From NCBI GenBank assembly GCA_904502285.1, contig CAJGEC010000007.1, forward strand, positions 1 through 64,000: a stretch of 64,000 nucleotides of DNA, read 5' to 3'. Source of the stretch: an uncultured Alistipes sp. GTDB taxonomy: Bacteria > Bacteroidota > Bacteroidia > Bacteroidales > Rikenellaceae. The notes under the pieces were generated by a model. It had not been told where the DNA came from and searched no databases. It saw nothing but the letters and a program-made list of their open reading frames with translations. The first letter of the stretch is position 1; every line of letters begins with the position of its first letter. Shown here in pieces: positions 34,071 to 43,137 of this stretch. Both the position numbers and the translations under genes were made by a program.

Positions 34071-36128
34071 CTACTCAATCAACGAGATACTGCGCTGGAT
34101 AAAGTCGGTAAGGTTCTTGCCCTTGAGCATACCGTTGGAAAGGAGGGCTAAGTCGATAATCTGGCGCACCTTGCGGTTCTCGCGACCAATCTCCTCAAGG
34201 CGTGTGTCACGCTCCACGCGGAGTTCAGAGATGCGCTTTGAGAGGCTCTCCTGCATCTCCTTCTCCTCAGAACTTAGCTCCTCGGCCTTCTTATCCTTGA
34301 TCGTCTCCTCGAAGCGACTCTCCTCCTGCTCGGCAGCAGTAATCTTCTTATTTATGGTGCGTAGCTTATCTCCATAGGCACTCTCCACCTCGTTGAGGAT
34401 GTCGAGAACGATAGGGTGATTACCATTTACGGTTATGGTGAAGTTGTCGGGCATCTGGCCATAGAAACGGCTCATATCGCCACCACTTGTTGCCGCCATC
34501 TCCTTCATACGGCGCATAAACTCGTTCTGTGTGATTACCACTGGGGCAGCATCTACTGCCATACCCTCGAACGAGATATGGTAGTTTATCTTCTCGTCGT
34601 TAGGCATCTGACTCTCAAATACAGGGCGCATAATCTGCTGCTGCTCAGAAGAGAGGGACATCGACATACGCTCCTCCTTGCGGATGAGGTTCTCCACAAC
34701 GTCGCTATCTACACGCACAAAACGAATCTTCTCGTTCTTCGACTCGTAGTACTGAACATAGTGGTTGTCGAGTTGGCCATTCATCTCAAGAATGTCGTAA
34801 CCCTTGGCCTTGGCTGCCTCGACAAAGGCGTTCTTGCCCACAACATCATCTACGTAGAGCATAATGGTAAAGCCATCCTTATCTGTCTGCGCCTCCTTCA
34901 CCTTCTCAGTGTACTCCTCAGGGGTGTAGTATTTGCCCTCGATAGACTTCCAGAGCATAAAGCCGTGAGCCTTCTCGGCGAACTTCTCGTCGGTGAGGAT
35001 GCCGTACTGGATGAAGATTTTGAGGTCGTCCCACTTAGCCTCGTAGTCGGGACGCATAGTGTTGAACAACTCCTGGAGACGATCCGCAACCTTACGAGTG
35101 ATGTAGCTTGAAATCTTCTTGACATTAGAGTCGCTCTGAAGGTAGCTACGTGACACGTTGAGCGGAATGTCTGGCGAGTCGATAACGCCGTGAAGGAGTG
35201 TCAAGTACTCAGGAACGATGCCATTAACCTCGTCAGTAACAAATACTTGGTTAGAGTATAACTGTATGCGGTTGCGCTGAATATCGAAGTTAGAGTGCAA
35301 CTTTGGGAAATACAAGATTCCTGTTAGGTTGAACGGATAGTCGATATTAAGGTGAATGTAGAACAGTGGCTCCTCGCTGGTAGGGTAGAGGTCAGCGTAG
35401 AAGGCCTTGTACTCCTCGATGGTTATCTCTGATGGCTTGCGAGTCCAAAGTGGGGTGGTGTCGTTGATGATGTTATCCTCGGCAGTATCTACATATTTGC
35501 CATCCTTCCACTCCTGCTTCTTGCCAAAGGCGATAGGAATAGGGAGAAAATGGCAGTATTTACGGAGCAATGAACTAATCTCGTTACGCTCTGCATACTC
35601 CTTACAATCCTCCGAGAGGTGTAGTACGATGCGAGTACCGCGCTCAAGTCTCTCCTCCAACTCCTCCATCTCGAACTCTGGAGAGCCTGTGCAACTCCAG
35701 TGAACGCTCTTTGCCTCGGTGTTGAACGACTGCGAGAAGATCTCGACTTTGTCGGCCACCATAAACGAAGAGTAGAAGCCCAAGCCGAAGTGGCCAATGA
35801 TAGCCTGATCCTTGTATTTTGCCATAAACTCCTCGGCACCAGAGAAGGCGATTTGGTTGATGTAGCGATCAACCTCGTCTATGGACATACCGATACCTCT
35901 ATCGGTGATAGTCAATACCTTAGCCTTGCTATCTACATCTACGCGGATCGTTAGGTCGCCGAGTTCTACGTTTGCTTCGCCCTTCGAAGCGAGGGTCTTT
36001 AGTTTCTGTGTGGCATCCACAGCATTCGAGATTAGCTCACGCAAGAAAATCTCGTGGTCAGAGTAAAGAAACTTCTTAATTACGGGGAATATATTCTCTG
36101 TTGTTACCCCAATTTTTCCACTTCTCAT
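34071..36128 (-). CDS. htpG: Chaperone HtpG (bacterial Hsp90)
   Basis: ATP-dependent dimeric chaperone. The 685-aa protein has the N-terminal GHKL ATPase domain (FLRELISNAVDA, DRGIGMSIDEV, IGHFGLGFYSSFMV), the middle domain (GVIDSPDIPLNVSRSYLQSD) and a C-terminal dimerisation domain. Family length is 620-690. A charged Glu/Lys-rich segment near 600-650 suggests a coiled coil. A short palindrome lies 83 bp upstream, and I find no standard TAnnTTTG element on this strand, so another sigma factor or a heat-shock regulator may act here (inference). Confidence 0.96.
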   Translation of the reverse strand: MRSGKIGVTTENIFPVIKKFLYSDHEIFLRELISNAVDATQKLKTLASKGEANVELGDLTIRVDVDSKAKVLTITDRGIGMSIDEVDRYINQIAFSGAEEFMAKYKDQAIIGHFGLGFYSSFMVADKVEIFSQSFNTEAKSVHWSCTGSPEFEMEELEERLERGTRIVLHLSEDCKEYAERNEISSLLRKYCHFLPIPIAFGKKQEWKDGKYVDTAEDNIINDTTPLWTRKPSEITIEEYKAFYADLYPTSEEPLFYIHLNIDYPFNLTGILYFPKLHSNFDIQRNRIQLYSNQVFVTDEVNGIVPEYLTLLHGVIDSPDIPLNVSRSYLQSDSNVKKISSYITRKVADRLQELFNTMRPDYEAKWDDLKIFIQYGILTDEKFAEKAHGFMLWKSIEGKYYTPEEYTEKVKEAQTDKDGFTIMLYVDDVVGKNAFVEAAKAKGYDILEMNGQLDNHYVQYYESKNEKIRFVRVDSDVVENLIRKEERMSMSLSSEQQQIMRPVFESQMPNDEKINYHISFEGMAVDAAPVVITQNEFMRRMKEMAATSGGDMSRFYGQMPDNFTITVNGNHPIVLDILNEVESAYGDKLRTINKKITAAEQEESRFEETIKDKKAEELSSEEKEMQESLSKRISELRVERDTRLEEIGRENRKVRQIIDLALLSNGMLKGKNLTDFIQRSISLIE

Positions 36129-36212
36129 AGTTGTTATTTGTTATTAGTTGTTATGTTTCTGTTTTTCGAACTTTTTGAGTTGGTGGCAAACTATGTGCCA
36201 CGCCCGAAAAAG

Positions 36213-36248
36213 TGACAAAATGTCAGTTTTTACCTTGTTGAAATGTCA
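36213..36248 (-). promoter_or_regulatory. TGACA/TGTCA palindrome plus extra half-site upstream of htpG
   Basis: TGACAaaaTGTCA at 36213-36225 is a perfect palindrome with a 3-bp centre; a further TGTCA half-site lies at 36244-36248. It is a candidate operator or stress-promoter part. It does not resemble the CIRCE element. Confidence 0.4.
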
Positions 36249-36318
36249 GAAAGTTACGACCATCCATAGCGTTATGGTATGAACTTGGCATAATGTTAAT
36301 CTGCTGTGATGTTTATGG

Positions 36319-36348
36319 TTGAAAATATCGAAAAATTTATTATCTTTG
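36319..36348 (+). promoter_or_regulatory. Promoter of lepA
   Basis: TTG at 36319-36321 and TATCTTTG at 36341-36348, 19 bp apart; start codon 33 bp downstream. Confidence 0.72.
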
Positions 36349-36380
36349 CGTGCTAAACTATGTAATCAAAACATCGAAGG

Positions 36381-38171
36381 ATGAAAAACATACGCAACTT
36401 TTGTATTATTGCACATATCGACCACGGTAAGAGTACGCTTGCCGATCGTCTATTGGAGAAGACTAATACGCTCAATCAGCGAGAGATGCAGGCGCAGGTA
36501 CTCGATGATATGGACCTTGAGCGCGAGAAGGGTATCACCATCAAGAGCCACGCAATTCAGATGGAGTATAAGGCTCGTGATGGCCAGATGTACACTCTCA
36601 ACCTTATTGACACCCCAGGACACGTCGATTTCTCATACGAGGTATCGCGTGCTATCGCTTCGTGCGAGGGTGCATTGCTTGTAGTGGATGCTACTCAGGG
36701 TATCCAGGCGCAGACTATCTCTAATCTCTACCTGGCTCTCGGACAGGATCTTGAGATTATCCCCGTTTTGAATAAGATCGACTGTGAGTCGGCAATGATT
36801 GACGAGGTCAAGGATCAGATTATCGACCTTATTGGTTGTAAGGATGAGGATATCTTGTTGGCTTCGGGTAAGACTGGTCAGGGTGTCGAGGAGGTCTTGG
36901 AGGCTATTGTCGAGCGTGTCCCAGCCCCAGAGGGTGACGAGAATGCTCCGTTGCAGGCCCTTATCTTCGATTCGGTATTCAATCCGTTTAGAGGTGTTAT
37001 CGCCTACTTCCGTGTCTTCAACGGCACAATCCATAAGGGCGAGCACGTTAAGTTCTTTAATACGGGTAGCGAGTATGATGCCGATGAGATTGGTGTGCTT
37101 AAGTTGAAGATGGTCGCACGCGATGAGATTAAGGCGGGCGATGTAGGATATATCTGCTCAGGTATCAAGAACTCTACGGATGTTAAGGTGGGTGATACTA
37201 TTACCTCGGTAGCAAATCCCGCTTTGGAGGCTATTGCTGGTTTTGAGGATGTTAAGCCTATGGTCTTTGCGGGTGTCTATCCCGTTGAGGCTGACCAGTA
37301 TGAGGATTTACGTGCGTCGCTTGAGAAGTTGAAGCTCAATGATGCCTCACTTACCTTCGAGCCTGAGAGTTCATTGGCTCTTGGCTTCGGTTTCCGTTGT
37401 GGTTTCCTTGGCCTGTTGCATATGGAGATTATCCAGGAGCGCCTCTATCGCGAGTTCGATATGGATGTTATTACCACCGTGCCTAACGTGTCGTACCACA
37501 TTACGACGACTCTGGGCGAGGAGCTTGAGGTCCATAACCCATCGGGTCTCCCTGAGATTACCAAGGTAGCAAAAATTGAGGAGCCATATATCCTTGCGCA
37601 GATTATCACCAAGTCCGACTTCTTGGGTAACGTGCTTAAGTTGTGTATCGATAAGCGTGGAGTGATGAAGAATCAGACCTTTATAACGCAGGATCGTGTG
37701 GAGGTTAATTTCGAGATGCCGCTGTCGGAGATTGTCTTCGACTTCTACGATAAGCTAAAGAGTATCTCTAAGGGTTATGCCTCGTTCGACTACCATCGCA
37801 CGGGTTATCAGCTTAGTAAACTCGCAAAACTCGATATCTTGCTTAATGGAGAGGCCGTCGATGCGTTGTCGTCGCTAATCTATGCAGACCACGCCTACGA
37901 CTTCGGTAGAAAGATGTGCGAAAAACTTAAGGAACTTATCCCACGCCAGCAGTTCGATATCGCTATTCAGGCCGCTATTGGTGCTAAGATTATTGCTCGT
38001 GAGACTGTCAAGGCTGTTCGTAAGGATGTTACTGCGAAGTGTTATGGTGGTGATATATCGCGTAAGCGTAAGTTGTTGGAGAAGCAGAAGGCTGGTAAGA
38101 AGCGTATGCGCCAGATCGGCTCTGTGCAGGTGCCACAGTCTGCCTTCTTGGCTGTCTTGAAGATGGATTAA
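36381..38171 (+). CDS. lepA: Elongation factor 4 (LepA GTPase)
   Basis: Ribosome-associated GTPase implicated in initiation and stress. The 596-aa protein has G1 AHIDHGKST, G2/G3 REKGITIKSHA and DTPGHVDF, NKID, the EF-G-like domains, and the LepA-specific C-terminal domain ending AKCYGGDISRKRKLLEKQKAGKKRMRQIGSV. Length is normal. The fucosidase gene follows after 49 bp without an evident terminator. Confidence 0.97.
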   Translation: MKNIRNFCIIAHIDHGKSTLADRLLEKTNTLNQREMQAQVLDDMDLEREKGITIKSHAIQMEYKARDGQMYTLNLIDTPGHVDFSYEVSRAIASCEGALLVVDATQGIQAQTISNLYLALGQDLEIIPVLNKIDCESAMIDEVKDQIIDLIGCKDEDILLASGKTGQGVEEVLEAIVERVPAPEGDENAPLQALIFDSVFNPFRGVIAYFRVFNGTIHKGEHVKFFNTGSEYDADEIGVLKLKMVARDEIKAGDVGYICSGIKNSTDVKVGDTITSVANPALEAIAGFEDVKPMVFAGVYPVEADQYEDLRASLEKLKLNDASLTFEPESSLALGFGFRCGFLGLLHMEIIQERLYREFDMDVITTVPNVSYHITTTLGEELEVHNPSGLPEITKVAKIEEPYILAQIITKSDFLGNVLKLCIDKRGVMKNQTFITQDRVEVNFEMPLSEIVFDFYDKLKSISKGYASFDYHRTGYQLSKLAKLDILLNGEAVDALSSLIYADHAYDFGRKMCEKLKELIPRQQFDIAIQAAIGAKIIARETVKAVRKDVTAKCYGGDISRKRKLLEKQKAGKKRMRQIGSVQVPQSAFLAVLKMD

Positions 38172-38220
38172 TGGGGGTAAACTCCTAATTTTAACCTATG
38201 TAACTAAAACTTCTAACTAT

Positions 38221-39531
38221 ATGAAGAAGATGATATTAGCCTCGTTGTTGTCGGTGCTTTTGCTTGGCTCGGCAACGGCTCAGAACTATCAACCTACCGA
38301 GGAGAACTTGCGCTCGCGTAAGGAGTTTTCGGAGGATCGTTTCGGAATCTTTATCCACTGGGGTATCTATAGTATGTATGCTCAGGGTGAGTGGTATTTG
38401 CAGAATGCTCAGGGTATCAACCGTGATGAGTATGCTAAGGCTGCCGATGCCTTCTATCCTCATCGTTTCGATGCTAAGGAGTGGGTGTCGGCGATTAAGG
38501 CGTCGGGAGCAAAATATATATGCTTCACTACGCGCCACCACGATAGCTTCTCGATGTGGGATACTGCCGAGTCGGATTTCAATATCGTCGATGCTACACC
38601 ATTCAAGCGCGATGTGCTCAAGGAGCTGGCTGAGGAGTGCCAAAAGCAGGGTATCGCCTTGCACCTCTACTACTCTCACACCGACTGGTCACGTGACGAC
38701 TATCCTCGTGGCCGCACAGGCAGGGGTGTTGTGGGTCGTAATGCGGAGTTGATGAGTTGGGATAATTATTACAACTTTATGAATCGCCAGATTACCGAGC
38801 TCTTGACTAACTATGGCCCTATCCGTGCTATTTGGTTTGATGGCTGGTGGGATCACGAAGAGGATGCTACACCTTTCGATTGGCAGCTCGACGAGCAGTA
38901 TGCTATGGTCCATCAGTTGCAGCCTTCGTGCCTCGTGGCTAACAACCACCACGTGACACCTTTCGAGGGTGAGGATATCCAGATTTTTGAGCGCGACTTG
39001 CCAGGTGAGAATAGCCACGGCTTGTCGGGTCAGGAGATTAGTCGATTGCCTTTGGAGACTTGCCAGACGATGAATGGTATGTGGGGTTATAAGGTTGTAG
39101 ATCAGAATTATAAGAGCGCTAAGACCCTTGTTCGCTATCTTGTGTCTACCGCAGCCAAGGGTGCTAATCTGTTGCTTAATGTAGGCCCTCAGCCTAATGG
39201 CGTGTTGCCTGAGGTTGCAGTGGAGCGTATGAAGGCTATGGGAGAGTGGATGTCGGCTAATGGTGAGAGTGTCTACGGCACAGTGGCGGGTGATATTCCT
39301 CAGCACGAATGGGGATGCACCACACGTAAGGGTGACAAACTCTACGTTCACATCTTTGAACTCGATCAAGATGTGTTGTATCTACCTCTCGACTGCAAGG
39401 TTGTCTCTGCTACAGCTTTGGTCGGTGGTCAAAAAATTAAGTTCGATAAGGTCAATGGTGGCATACTTTTGGAGGTAGGTAAACTCGAAGAGGATAATAT
39501 TGACTTTGTAGTGGAACTCATCACAAAATAA
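38221..39531 (+). CDS. Exported alpha-L-fucosidase, GH29
   Basis: Releases fucose from glycans such as mucin oligosaccharides. The 436-aa protein has a signal peptide ending near ATAQ (residues 18-21). The GH29 core starts with FGIFIHWGIYSMYAQGEWY, includes the HHDSFSMWD and WSRDDYP motifs, and the nucleophile is Asp207 in IRAIWFDGWW. A small beta-rich C-terminal domain follows. There is no susC/susD pair nearby, so it is not part of a typical polysaccharide-utilisation locus here. It may be read from the lepA promoter. Confidence 0.93.
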   Translation: MKKMILASLLSVLLLGSATAQNYQPTEENLRSRKEFSEDRFGIFIHWGIYSMYAQGEWYLQNAQGINRDEYAKAADAFYPHRFDAKEWVSAIKASGAKYICFTTRHHDSFSMWDTAESDFNIVDATPFKRDVLKELAEECQKQGIALHLYYSHTDWSRDDYPRGRTGRGVVGRNAELMSWDNYYNFMNRQITELLTNYGPIRAIWFDGWWDHEEDATPFDWQLDEQYAMVHQLQPSCLVANNHHVTPFEGEDIQIFERDLPGENSHGLSGQEISRLPLETCQTMNGMWGYKVVDQNYKSAKTLVRYLVSTAAKGANLLLNVGPQPNGVLPEVAVERMKAMGEWMSANGESVYGTVAGDIPQHEWGCTTRKGDKLYVHIFELDQDVLYLPLDCKVVSATALVGGQKIKFDKVNGGILLEVGKLEEDNIDFVVELITK

Positions 39532-39552
39532 AATAGCCTAAGGGCGAAAAAT

Positions 39553-39586
39553 ATCGCAGTCCGCAGTTGTGGATTGCGATTTTTTT
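39553..39586 (+). terminator. Terminator of the fucosidase gene, overlapping the secDF promoter
   Basis: 10-bp stem atcgcagtcc / ggattgcgat (one G-T pair), 8-nt loop and six T. The loop holds the secDF -33 TTG, and the -7 element begins 2 bp after the T run. Confidence 0.85.
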
Positions 39587-39596
39587 GTTATCTTTG
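39567..39596 (+). promoter_or_regulatory. Promoter of secDF
   Basis: TTG at 39567-39569 and TATCTTTG at 39589-39596, 19 bp apart; about 100 bp of leader precedes the start. Confidence 0.7.
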
Positions 39597-39698
39597 CGCG
39601 ATTAACGCGCGAATATTTGAGTTCGTCGAGTTGATTTGTTTGATGTTACGCCAAGTAAGGAAATACATAAACAATAACAAATAATTAAACTTTTAAAA

Positions 39699-42602
39699 AT
39701 GCAGAGTAAAGGAATTATCAAGTGGCTTGCACTCCTTTTGGGTATTGCAAGCATCTGGCAGCTCTCATTCACCTTCGTTACCCGTGGTATCGAGGCAGAG
39801 GCTGCAAAGCAGGAGAATCCCCAGGCTTATCTCGATGAGAAGTGGGACAAGAATGTCTATCTCGGTTACACCTATGGTGAGTGTAAGGAGAAGGAGTTGA
39901 ACTTGGGTCTCGACCTTAAGGGCGGTATGAACGTGATGCTTGAGATTAAGGCTGAGGACGTTATCCGCACTAACGCTTACAACGACATCGCTGTAGCATC
40001 AAACAACCTTCTTCGCGACAAGATCGAGTCAGCATTGAAGGTAGCGTCAAAGATGGAGGGTACATCAGCAGTTGTTGATGCTTACCTTGCAGAGATGACT
40101 GCTGAGGATTTGAAGACTATCTATGGCACTGAGGATGTTGCAGTTATTGCAACACAGCTCAACGAGCACGTTGCTGGTTCAGTATCAAAGATGAACGAGG
40201 TGTTGGTAACACGTATCGACCTTCTTGGTGTTGTTCAGCCAAACATTCAGCCTATTGCTGGTACCAACCGTATTATGGTTGAGTTGCCAGGTGTTAAGGA
40301 GCCTGAGCGTGTGAGCAAGTTGTTGGCATCTACTGCTAACCTTGAGTTCTGGCAGGTTTGCGACACTGAGGATGTAAACGCTATTATGAAGACTCTCTTC
40401 ATTGATGCTGATGCAGTTGTTCGCGAGTATCTCTTGGCTGAGGGTGCAGATGAGACTGAGGTAAGCTACACTCCACTTAGCGAGTTACTTATGTCATCTT
40501 ATCCAGCTGCTGTAGAGAATGGTGAGGTTCGCTCATTCAGCCTCTACGAGCCATTGGTTGCTGCTGCTGATAAGTCTAACATCCAGCGTATCAACGATTA
40601 CTTGGCTATCGACGGTGTTGCTGATATGCTTCCAGCAGACGTTAAGCTCGCTTGGTCAAACAAGAGCTCTACTGATAGCTCAAAGGGTGTGTTCCTCCTC
40701 TACGCTCTTAAGGGTAAGGATGGTGCATTGCTTCCAGTATTGGATGGTTCAGGTATCACCAACGCACGTGCTGCAGGTGGTCAGTATGGTGGTTTCGAGG
40801 TATCTATGACAATGGATTCTAAGACTGCTATCGAGTGGGGTAACATCACTGGTGCAAACGTTGGTCGCTCTATCGCTATTGTTTTGGATAACTATGTTTA
40901 CTCAGCACCACGTGTAAACGACCGTATCGATGGTGGTTCTTCATCTATCACAGGTAACTTCACCGCTCAGGAGGCTGAGGATTTGGCAAGTGTACTTAGC
41001 TCAGGTAAGTCTCCAGCACCTGCAACTATCATCTACTCTGAGGTTGTTGGTCCATCACTTGGTGAGAAGTCTATCAAGGCTGGTTTGCTCTCATTCGTAT
41101 TGGCATTCTGCCTTGTATTGCTCTACGTAGCATTCTTCTATAAGACAGCAGGTTGGTATGCTAACTTGGCACTTATCTGCAACGTATTGTTGCTCTTCGG
41201 TGTATTGGTATCATTTGGTGCAGTTTTGACATTGCCAGGTATCGCAGGTATCGTTTTGACAATGGGTATGGCTGTCGATGCTAACGTCATCATCTTCGAG
41301 CGTATCAAGGAGGAGTTGCGTGCTGGTAAGGGCCTTACACTCGCTATTAAGGATGGTTTCTCTAACGCATACTCAGCGATTATCGACGGTAACCTTACTA
41401 CCATTATCACAGGTATCGTACTCTTCTTCTTCGGTACAGGTCCAGTTAAGGGTTTTGCTACAACCCTCGTAGTAGGTATCATCACATCGTTGTTCTGCTC
41501 AATCTTCATAACTCGTGTATTGATCGAAGCACGTGCAGAGCGTCGTGGCACTGTTTCATTCTCTCGCAAGTTTACTGAGAACTTCTTGCAGAATGTTAAG
41601 TTCAGCTTTATCAATAAGCGTAAGGTATCTTACATCGTTTCAAGCGTATTGGTAGTTGCTTCAATCATCTCGTTGATGACTATCGGCTTGAACCAGGGTG
41701 TTGAGTTTACTGGTGGTCGCTCATACGTTGTTAAGTTCAACGAGACTGTAAATATCGAGGATGTTCGTGACAGCGTTTCTGCTGAGTTCGAGGCTGTTGC
41801 TGATGCTGCTAACTCATCTGTTGAGGTTAAGCAGTTCGGTGATGACAACCAGGTACGTATCGTGACTCAGTACCAGCCAGAGGGCCTTGAGGGCGAGGAG
41901 GCAAACGACGTAGTTGATCGTCTCTTGTTCTCTGCTTTGGACGAGTACTTCACTATCGATGGTTTCGGCTTCAACGAGTTCCGTACAGCTGGTGATGGCG
42001 TTTCTCAGTGGGGTATCGTATCTTCTGAGCAGGTTAATGAGTCTATCTCTTCTGAGATGACCGTAAACTCTATCATCGCAGTTCTTATCGCGTTGGTTGC
42101 TATCGGTTTGTATATCGCAATCCGTTTCCGCCGTTGGCAGTGGGCTATGGGTGCTACCGTTGCTTTGGCACACAACGCACTCTTGGTTATCGGTATCTTC
42201 TCAATGTTGTATGCTATTATGCCATTCAACTTGGAGGTTAATCAGGCGTTCATCGCTGCGATCTTGACTATCATCGGTTACTCTATCAACGATACAGTGG
42301 TTATCTTCGACCGTATCCGCGAGTACATCGGTCTCTATCCAAAGCGTGATATCAAGACAAATATCGATAACGCTATCTGCGCTACCTTGTCACGTACCAT
42401 CAACACTTCTGGTACTACATTGGTAACCTTGTTGGCAATCTTCATCTTCGGTGGTGAGACCATCCGTGGTTTCGTCTTCGCCTTGATTTTGGGTGTTGTT
42501 ATCGGTACTTACTCTTCAGTATTTATCGCAACACCTATCGCTTACGACCTTCAGCGCAAGGCTGGTAAGAAGCTTGAGGGCGTTGTAAACGAGGAGAAGT
42601 AG
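39699..42602 (+). CDS. secDF: Protein translocase SecDF (fused)
   Basis: Proton-driven accessory of the Sec channel that aids late export steps. The 967-aa protein joins SecD (about 1-605; LGLDLKGGMNVMLEI, the P1 domain, and the GMAVDANVIIFERIKEELR motif in TM4) and SecF (about 640-967; GVEFTGGRSYVVKF and GYSINDTVVIFDRIREY). This fusion is usual in Bacteroidota. Twelve membrane segments are expected. Serine codons are mainly TCT/TCA, as in the ribosomal protein and DPP III genes, suggesting high expression. Its partner secA is at 55241-58540. Confidence 0.96.
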   Translation: MQSKGIIKWLALLLGIASIWQLSFTFVTRGIEAEAAKQENPQAYLDEKWDKNVYLGYTYGECKEKELNLGLDLKGGMNVMLEIKAEDVIRTNAYNDIAVASNNLLRDKIESALKVASKMEGTSAVVDAYLAEMTAEDLKTIYGTEDVAVIATQLNEHVAGSVSKMNEVLVTRIDLLGVVQPNIQPIAGTNRIMVELPGVKEPERVSKLLASTANLEFWQVCDTEDVNAIMKTLFIDADAVVREYLLAEGADETEVSYTPLSELLMSSYPAAVENGEVRSFSLYEPLVAAADKSNIQRINDYLAIDGVADMLPADVKLAWSNKSSTDSSKGVFLLYALKGKDGALLPVLDGSGITNARAAGGQYGGFEVSMTMDSKTAIEWGNITGANVGRSIAIVLDNYVYSAPRVNDRIDGGSSSITGNFTAQEAEDLASVLSSGKSPAPATIIYSEVVGPSLGEKSIKAGLLSFVLAFCLVLLYVAFFYKTAGWYANLALICNVLLLFGVLVSFGAVLTLPGIAGIVLTMGMAVDANVIIFERIKEELRAGKGLTLAIKDGFSNAYSAIIDGNLTTIITGIVLFFFGTGPVKGFATTLVVGIITSLFCSIFITRVLIEARAERRGTVSFSRKFTENFLQNVKFSFINKRKVSYIVSSVLVVASIISLMTIGLNQGVEFTGGRSYVVKFNETVNIEDVRDSVSAEFEAVADAANSSVEVKQFGDDNQVRIVTQYQPEGLEGEEANDVVDRLLFSALDEYFTIDGFGFNEFRTAGDGVSQWGIVSSEQVNESISSEMTVNSIIAVLIALVAIGLYIAIRFRRWQWAMGATVALAHNALLVIGIFSMLYAIMPFNLEVNQAFIAAILTIIGYSINDTVVIFDRIREYIGLYPKRDIKTNIDNAICATLSRTINTSGTTLVTLLAIFIFGGETIRGFVFALILGVVIGTYSSVFIATPIAYDLQRKAGKKLEGVVNEEK

Positions 42603-42630
42603 TTTAAAACGATATAATCGATAAAAATAG

Positions 42631-42665
42631 GTCGCAATCTTTTGAGGTTGCGGCTTATTTTTTTT
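42631..42665 (+). terminator. Terminator of secDF, overlapping the next promoter
   Basis: 9-bp stem gtcgcaatc / ggttgcggc (two G-T pairs), 6-nt loop, then a T-rich tract. The loop contains the TTTG of the following promoter. Confidence 0.75.
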
Positions 42666-42672
42666 ATCTTTG
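42641..42672 (+). promoter_or_regulatory. Promoter of the YbbR-like gene and coaE cluster
   Basis: TTTG at 42641-42644 and TATCTTTG at 42665-42672, 20 bp apart; start codon 54 bp downstream. Confidence 0.72.
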
Positions 42673-42726
42673 CTCCACGATGTTGCCTATTGGCAATTTA
42701 TGTATAACGTAGTAATTTTAATTGTT

Positions 42727-43125
42727 ATGGCAAATATATTTAGCAGTCTTAGAAACTACATCTCTCCGGTCTATGTGACTATGCTCTTTGCGGCATTTGT
42801 ACTTTGGTATATTACGAAGTTGGGTGAGACCTATACGACAGACCACGAGGTTACTATCGTTGTTGATGGCCAGGAGTTTGAGGTGGGTTGCACAATCCGT
42901 GGCAAGGGTACTAACCTCATCAGTTACACTATGTCGTCGAAGCGCAGTTGCTTCAGCATTCCATCTGCGGAGTTGAGCTACGACAAGGAGGTTACTGATG
43001 ATAACGGTGTAACCTATCGCCACGTTACGGGTGTCTCGCTTCAGCAAGCCCTTGCTGCACGAATGAGCGATATCGATGTTGTGGCAGTTACCAACCTACC
43101 TACCATAGCCTCAGTAGAGGAGTAA
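42727..43125 (+). CDS. YbbR-like membrane-anchored protein
   Basis: A 133-aa protein with one N-terminal membrane segment (about 13-30; PVYVTMLFAAFVLWYITKLG) and a short extracytoplasmic beta-rich domain. The start at 42727 was chosen because an in-frame ATG at 42670 falls inside the -7 element. The opening pattern and the position directly before coaE match YbbR-like proteins of Bacteroidota, though it is much shorter than multi-repeat YbbR/CdaR. Function unknown; 12 bp separate it from coaE. Confidence 0.65.
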   Translation: MANIFSSLRNYISPVYVTMLFAAFVLWYITKLGETYTTDHEVTIVVDGQEFEVGCTIRGKGTNLISYTMSSKRSCFSIPSAELSYDKEVTDDNGVTYRHVTGVSLQQALAARMSDIDVVAVTNLPTIASVEE

Positions 43126-43137
43126 CATATTATATAT

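Noticed and set aside
36264..36277. Small palindrome CCATA-gcgt-TATGG upstream of lepA
   Set aside because: A 5-bp arm palindrome is expected by chance in a gap of this size, and it does not line up with the lepA promoter.
38689..39369. 226-codon minus-strand open frame inside the fucosidase gene
   Set aside because: The plus-strand frame is a full GH29 enzyme; the antisense frame is a codon-bias by-product.
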